Notes under the pieces: generated by a model
Databases searched by the model: none
What the model was told of the DNA's origin: nothing
The model's input: the letters and a program-made list of their open reading frames with translations, nothing else
In this document: positions 17,456 through 22,023 of the stretch, one piece after another
Position numbering within the stretch: position 1 is the first letter of the stretch
How the letters are laid out: every line of letters starts with the position of its first letter
Assembly (NCBI GenBank): GCA_023334545.1
Contig: JAADVB010000279.1
Location: 1 to 22,023, forward strand
Source: Salisapilia sapeloensis
Lineage: Eukaryota > Oomycota > Peronosporomycetes > Peronosporales > Salisapiliaceae
Direction: 5' to 3'
Length of the DNA: 22,023 nt
Program-made: the position numbers and the translations under genes

Positions 17456-19642
17456 ATGAAGACACATTTTCTACTCACTGCAGCTCTGACTCTAGTAGAG
17501 GCTGAAAGACGGTATCAAGGCGATGGAACTGCCTACGAACTCGGCCAAATAAGTGGAGGCAACTGCAATTTTATGGATGCGATGAGTCGATCGCGCATAA
17601 GGTATGTGGCCATGAACAATGATCAATGGGATAATGGCAAAGCTTGCGGTCGTTGTGTCGAAGTTCGGTGTATTGACGATGAATGTGCCGATAATGAGAA
17701 CACCATGACGCTGCAAGTACTCGATCGTTGTCCAGAATGTATAAAAGGCGCTTTGGACATCTCAGAGCCATCCTTCACAGAGCTCACTGGATCGCACCCA
17801 AGCCGTCTAACCATGGACTGGAAATTTGTCGACTGCCCAATGGATGAAGACAAGATTAAGTACTGCACAAAGAGCGGAAGTAACCCGTATTGGCTCGCCA
17901 TCCAACCCACAAGCGCTATTGTTGGTGTCAAGAGTATGAAAATAAACGGTCAGCCGGCAGAGATGCTCACGTCTGCGTACTACTACCTATACGACGGAGA
18001 GAGTGAGAAAACGCTAGATCTCTCTGCAATTACGATCACCTTGACTTCGGTGACGGGGGAAGTTGTCGAAGAGACTGTACCGTTAACGACGGGCAAGTGC
18101 ACACAGGGGTCCAAGCAGTTTCAGCAAGGCATTGGGGGAGGCCAGGAACCAAGGGACATATCGGTCAGTGATGAGGGAACAAAGCGCGAGACCCAGTATG
18201 GTGAAGCCGAGGTGACCAAAGTTGAGCCCGAAGCGGTACCTTCAACGACAACATCCCTACCTGAGACTCCGTATCCGACAGCAACACCTCCACCGAAAAC
18301 ACCCAAACCAACGACGTTACCACCACCAAAATCTTCGTACCAAATGATCACATCTCCATCAGAAAAGCCTGAGCCGACGACAACATTCCCTCCTGAGACT
18401 CCATATCCGATAACAAATCCTCCTCCTGAGGCATCCAAACCAAAGGCGTCTTCTCTGCCAAAGACTCCTTATCACAATACTACAGTTCCATCAGAAACGC
18501 CTGAGTCGACGACAGCATCCCCTCCTGAGACTCCTTATCTGACAACAACGCTTCTGCCCCAAGCACCCGAATCTACGACGTTCTCTCCATCAGAAGCTCC
18601 TGAGTCAACGACAGCATTCACTCATGAGACTCCATATTCGACAATAGAAACCCCTTCTCAGGCCTCAAATCCAAAGACGTCGGCCCCATCAGAGACGCCG
18701 GGATCAACGGCAACAGATCTTCCTCAATTTATGTCTCCTTCAAAAACTCTTTATGGAACAAAGACAACTTCTCCAGAAACTATCTCTCCAGCAATGCTTT
18801 CGCCAGAGAGTCCCGAACCAACGATCACAAACCCTCCTGAGACTCTGTATCCTGCAAAAGCACTCACTTTTGAGTCTTCGACTTCGTCTTCATCTCTGTC
18901 GACAACGGTATCAGCTTCCAACGTTGGTTCTGATGACTACGATTACGATATTACGTTGCCTGAACTGTCAACAACAGAGTCATCGTCAAGCTCTAGCTTT
19001 GAGCCAACGTCGGTCGAGGAGACAATTAAATTAGATTCATCCACGACCACAGTAACTACAGATGAGGTATATGTTTTCGAGACAGCAAAATTTTCAGTCG
19101 ATGGGAGCGACTATGAAAATCTCGTTGAAGTCGGTGATATCGGTGAGCACGGTGTGCCATTGATCGAAGACACGCCTGAAGTCTACATTGATTCGGAATT
19201 TGACCATAGTGATGAAAACTCAAGATCAGCTCTGAAGTTTCAAGGCACATCAAGTTCATCAGAGGTGGTTTATTCTGTACCCGATTCGAACAGCCAGGAC
19301 CAATCGAATAATGCGAATGAAGATCCGGTATCTAGCACGACACCTACCGCAATGAGCGCCCATCGTGGTAGTGATCTCACTGGTACAGCTGAAAAGTATG
19401 TTGATGATGATGCATCAGAAGAAGCAGTATATGCAAATACAAAAAGCGAAGGCGGTAAAGCAGGGATCGTTTCTGCAGTCGTAATAGTCGCTGCAGTAGT
19501 CATTATGGTCACGATCGTCGCATTCGTCATGACTGCACTGGGCAAGAAGAAAAAGATGGACGAGAAGAGAAGGGATTACATAGATGAAGTAGCTGCAACA
19601 CCAGCAAAGCGCGAAGGTATTGTAGCAAGCGTATCATACTAA
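17456..19642 (+). CDS. Expansin-like protein with mucin-like stalk and transmembrane anchor
   Basis: The start is the ATG at 17456, which gives a clean signal peptide (MKTHFLLTAALTLVEA, cut near residue 16) and lies behind a core promoter match; the frame is open for six more codons upstream but without an ATG. The protein has 728 residues. Residues 20-127 are a double-psi beta-barrel expansin domain: GDGTAY, NNDQWDNGKACGRCVEV, DRCPECIKGALDIS (catalytic-type Asp at 101) and about eight cysteines. Residues 140-222 look like the second, CBM63-like expansin domain (NPYWLAIQP, VGVKSMKING, YYYLYDGE). Residues 260-485 are Pro/Thr/Ser repeats built on P-ETPYPTTT and PSETPESTT. A Ser- and acid-rich region follows, then a 27-residue transmembrane helix (about 669-695) and a KKKK-led cytoplasmic tail. 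Expansins loosen polysaccharide networks without hydrolysis; here a plasma-membrane tether is inferred, acting on the oomycete's own cellulosic wall or the host wall. Confidence 0.9.
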   Translation: MKTHFLLTAALTLVEAERRYQGDGTAYELGQISGGNCNFMDAMSRSRIRYVAMNNDQWDNGKACGRCVEVRCIDDECADNENTMTLQVLDRCPECIKGALDISEPSFTELTGSHPSRLTMDWKFVDCPMDEDKIKYCTKSGSNPYWLAIQPTSAIVGVKSMKINGQPAEMLTSAYYYLYDGESEKTLDLSAITITLTSVTGEVVEETVPLTTGKCTQGSKQFQQGIGGGQEPRDISVSDEGTKRETQYGEAEVTKVEPEAVPSTTTSLPETPYPTATPPPKTPKPTTLPPPKSSYQMITSPSEKPEPTTTFPPETPYPITNPPPEASKPKASSLPKTPYHNTTVPSETPESTTASPPETPYLTTTLLPQAPESTTFSPSEAPESTTAFTHETPYSTIETPSQASNPKTSAPSETPGSTATDLPQFMSPSKTLYGTKTTSPETISPAMLSPESPEPTITNPPETLYPAKALTFESSTSSSSLSTTVSASNVGSDDYDYDITLPELSTTESSSSSSFEPTSVEETIKLDSSTTTVTTDEVYVFETAKFSVDGSDYENLVEVGDIGEHGVPLIEDTPEVYIDSEFDHSDENSRSALKFQGTSSSSEVVYSVPDSNSQDQSNNANEDPVSSTTPTAMSAHRGSDLTGTAEKYVDDDASEEAVYANTKSEGGKAGIVSAVVIVAAVVIMVTIVAFVMTALGKKKKMDEKRRDYIDEVAATPAKREGIVASVSY
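18238..18860 (+). repeat. Pro/Thr-rich coding repeats in the expansin stalk
   Basis: Imperfect units encoding (P/L)PETPYPTTTxPPxxPxPTT and PSETPESTT recur about every 35-45 codons, with ETPY at several positions. The repeats encode the likely O-glycosylated stalk between the expansin domains and the membrane. Confidence 0.7.
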
Positions 19643-21183
19643 AATATGAAATATGGCTTACATCTACATTATTATTGTCATAGGCTGTGTCGAAAAGGAA
19701 TATACGTGCTAAGACTGCAAGCTATAAAGGAGTCATCTTGGTTCGCTTGATTTCAGTATAAGTATATTTTGAATTTGCCACGCAGTCTTGAATATTGAAT
19801 ATGATCGTTTACACGATAGAACTTGCATCTTTCATAGCTTCTTTCATGATGGACAAGACGGGCTTGTCTTTCATCTTTTAGTGATTGTTGGAAGGTTATT
19901 CAGGATCTGTCAGCTTTTATAAGCACATATTTTCTCTCTTTCTCTTCGATGTGATCGCGCTAGAGTGCATTTGAAAAGAGAAATGCTCAAATAGCTTATA
20001 CACTTACGTTATTGGAAATGTCGATCATACATTAGCATAGCTACCAACTACGCATCACATGACACAAAAGAAAGTTACGTCCCTATTCACTCTATAAACA
20101 CTGGTACTCGCAGCGCGACTTCGAGAGTTAATGTATAAACTTATTAAAAGCAGACTGCATGACAGCCTTCGTTGTCATTTTCACCGATCTATGCAAGCGG
20201 TATGTTGAAATACAGCTCATTATAATGAAAATGATGCTTCAATCATTGGCGTCACGAAAAACTAAAATGTTTTAAAGTACAAATCTGCTGATTTGAAAAC
20301 GATGACTTTTTGTTTAAAGACAAAAAGATTACTATTTGCTAATGCTTATTAATGCTTGAGCGCGATTCTTCTTCTTCCTTCGCTTCAGACGCAACAATCA
20401 ATGAAGTCGCGATGAATGGATAGCGGACGCCAACAAAAGCTCCTAACGGAGTTCTCGTTGCTGACTATCGAGGTTTAGTAACAATCCCCATTTATGGAAG
20501 TTAGGACAGAAAGAGACGTAGATAGTTCGATTCACACCAAAAGCTCTTCACTCGTGAGTTTTGAAAATCTGGGAGAAATTGACAGTAAAAGCAAAGTCTT
20601 GTATGTTAAGGCGTTCATGTTGTGATGTTTGGGCGAGCAAGTTATAGCGTTTAAACCCCATTTCTTATGCTCGCCTAGTAAAGATACTCGAAGGGATCTA
20701 GTACTACGAACATCTAAAAATTTCAGTACTGGCAGCAACGGTAACACGGAAATTTATCGTGCGACACTCAATCCTCCCACAAGATGTGGGATTGGGGAAG
20801 TTTTGGTGAACGAGAGCTGTTCGATGGAATGACGTAACGTATATAGCAACTAGACTTCCGTTCGCATGAAACAATCACATCAAATCAATTATAAAGTCGA
20901 TCATCAATAAAAGATTGTATCGGAAATCTTGCCTTGCATGGAAACTTGCTCGACAAATTCGAATGACGACTTCGAGTAGTGTACCTAGTTATTGGACGCC
21001 ACGCGGTGCTTGGCAGCACTTTGCGTTTAACTACCCATGCCCTTTAATACCGTGCCTTTGGATAAACGGATAGCGTCTGGTTCGTGTTTACATGAGCAAT
21101 TCGTTGTGACCATTGACTTGGCAGATTGTGAATGCTGACGGCCATCCTTTTATATCAAAGTGTATCTTTTCTGTTCGGCACGC
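19643..21183. other. Long intergenic spacer between tandem expansin-like genes; no gene supported
   Basis: Roughly the first 850 bases are AT-rich with dense stops and hold the 3' UTR of the upstream gene. From about 20494 to 20832 (+) one frame is open except for a single TGA at 20623 and has no recognisable domain. No RNA gene or intact mobile element was seen. Confidence 0.5.
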
Positions 21184-21543
21184 ATGCTAGACTGCGCAAG
21201 TCATAGAGTTAAGGGTCAAGAAGTTTCCGAGAACTCACGGAAAAAGCCCGACGATAGTGCTAGCACACGACGCGAGATGTACACCAACAAAGATCATCCC
21301 CTGGATGTCAAATCAACGTCGATTACGACCAACGATTCTCACCCGCAACTCGCTGGTGAATGCACCGAGATGCGGAGAGGTGAGACCGACGAACGCAGCT
21401 TCATCTCACCCAATATACGCATGACTCTTACAACGACATGTTGTGTGAACCCTCGTGTCAAGACGCAAGCAACTTTTCGTTTCTACTTTGATCATGCGAT
21501 CAGGCAACAAGAACAAGTGGCACGCGCCACTTGGACCCACTGA
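21184..21543 (+). CDS. Doubtful hypothetical ORF, 119 residues
   Basis: The first ATG in this frame is at 21184, giving a 119-residue polar product without signal peptide, membrane segment or recognised domain (for example REMYTNKDHPLDVKSTSITTND and RFYFDHAIRQQEQ). An overlapping frame, 21455-21769, is also open. Base composition is more GC-balanced than the spacer before it, which alone lengthens chance ORFs. It lies within 310 bp of the next expansin start and could simply be promoter-proximal DNA. Confidence 0.2.
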   Translation: MLDCASHRVKGQEVSENSRKKPDDSASTRREMYTNKDHPLDVKSTSITTNDSHPQLAGECTEMRRGETDERSFISPNIRMTLTTTCCVNPRVKTQATFRFYFDHAIRQQEQVARATWTH

Positions 21544-21799
21544 AAAGTCCCCGTCGGACCATCCTGTTGGTGCTTACAGCAAAAGTGCCCTCTTTAGCTC
21601 GTGTCAGGATCGAGCGGTTTCCATAACGTCTACGAACACGCTAACGAAGGTTCCTGGGCACGGCATTATGAACCCATTTCAGGCCGTCGTTCGATTGTCG
21701 AAATCGAAATTCTGTCAAGAACCAGATGAATCGATCCAGCGTAGCACTCGTGCTCACGATCAGAAGTAATTGGAGGACAAGTCAAGTGCTCATCCTTCC

Positions 21800-21815
21800 G
21801 CTCATTTCCCTTTTT
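21800..21815 (+). promoter_or_regulatory. Strong Inr-FPR core promoter match before the second expansin-like gene
   Basis: GCTCATTTCCCTTTTTTC starts here; 15 of the 16 consensus positions of GCTCATTYYNCAWTTT agree (the A of CAW is T). It lies 31 bp before the ATG at 21847, matching the short 5' leaders common in oomycete genes. Confidence 0.75.
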
Positions 21816-21846
21816 TCATCCTCGGGTCAACAGTGCAATTGCAAAT

Positions 21847-22023
21847 ATGATCACACGTCAAGGAAGTTTAATGCTCATTGCGGCATCCTTGGCAGCAGTC
21901 AATGCAGAAACGTTTTCTGGAGATGGTACGGCTTACACGCTGGGCGCTCCGATGGACGGCAACTGTAACATGATGTACGCTCCAAAGGCTGCCTCGGCCA
22001 ATTACGCTGCACTCAACAATGAG
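21847..22023 (+). CDS. Second expansin-like protein (3' partial, N-terminus only)
   Basis: Fifty-nine codons are visible before the window ends. The start ATG gives a typical signal peptide (MITRQGSLMLIAASLAAVNA, cut about residue 20). It is followed by ETFSGDGTAYTLG, then DGNCNMM and ANYAALNNE. These align with RRYQGDGTAYELG, GGNCNFM and RYVAMNND of the upstream expansin-like protein, so this is a diverged paralogue on the same strand. GDGTAY is the opening strand of the double-psi beta-barrel. Whether it also has a mucin-like stalk or membrane anchor is unknown. Confidence 0.88.
   Translation, partial: MITRQGSLMLIAASLAAVNAETFSGDGTAYTLGAPMDGNCNMMYAPKAASANYAALNNE

Noticed and set aside
20515-20545. 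AGTTCGATTC resembling a tRNA B box
   Set aside because: No A box at the right distance and no foldable acceptor or anticodon stem was found.
20532-20747. Minus-strand frame containing RSLR, as in RXLR effectors
   Set aside because: It has no ATG, signal peptide or downstream EER motif; four-residue matches are expected by chance.
14151-21803. Exact 16-base string gctcatccttccgctc at 14151 and again near 21788
   Set aside because: It is partly coding at the first site, and a single 16-base match is not rare enough in 22 kb to claim a shared element.

Overview
The window looks like nuclear DNA of an oomycete (Stramenopila), probably one that makes flagellated zoospores. Evidence: short GT-AG introns (54-78 nt, one of 168 nt), very close gene spacing, secreted expansin-like proteins with Pro/Thr-rich tails, sequences resembling the oomycete Inr-FPR core promoter (known consensus GCTCATTYYNCAWTTT) before both expansin genes, and an axonemal gene (CFAP221). 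CFAP221 argues against the downy mildew lineages that lost flagella. The genus cannot be fixed by reading alone.

Layout. 1-4956 (+): 3' part of a very large surface protein, with a Pro/Thr/Ser mucin-like ectodomain punctuated by a recurring VGGMLEDEPT motif and a multi-pass membrane C-terminus that may be TRP/Flc-like. 5003-6403 (-): dynactin subunit 2 (dynamitin), three exons. 6489-8108 (+): PLD3-type phospholipase D family protein, head-to-head with dynamitin. 8799-10529 (-): CFAP221. 10681-11665 (-): ESCO/Eco1 cohesin acetyltransferase, three exons. 12723-14156 (-): Ser/Thr-rich protein of unknown function. 14352-15521 (+): basic/coiled-coil protein with a JHY-like motif. 15573-16196 (-): ATG12, five short exons, which no single long reading frame reveals. 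17456-19642 (+): expansin-like protein with mucin-like stalk and transmembrane anchor. 21847-22023 (+): 5' end of a second expansin-like gene, cut by the window edge.

The window reads as two parts. From about 5 to 16.2 kb is a dense housekeeping block (dynein-dynactin transport, flagellar axoneme, cohesion, autophagy, endomembrane PLD) with gaps of tens to a few hundred bases. On either side are surface or secreted protein genes; the two expansin-like genes are in tandem and separated by about 2.2 kb without a convincing gene. No operon logic applies. The genes do not form one pathway, although CFAP221, possibly the JHY-like protein, and dynamitin are all microtubule or axoneme related.

All exon joins were made by reading splice signals and matching known families. 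They are inferences that transcript data could confirm. No tRNA, rRNA, CRISPR array or intact transposon was recognised.
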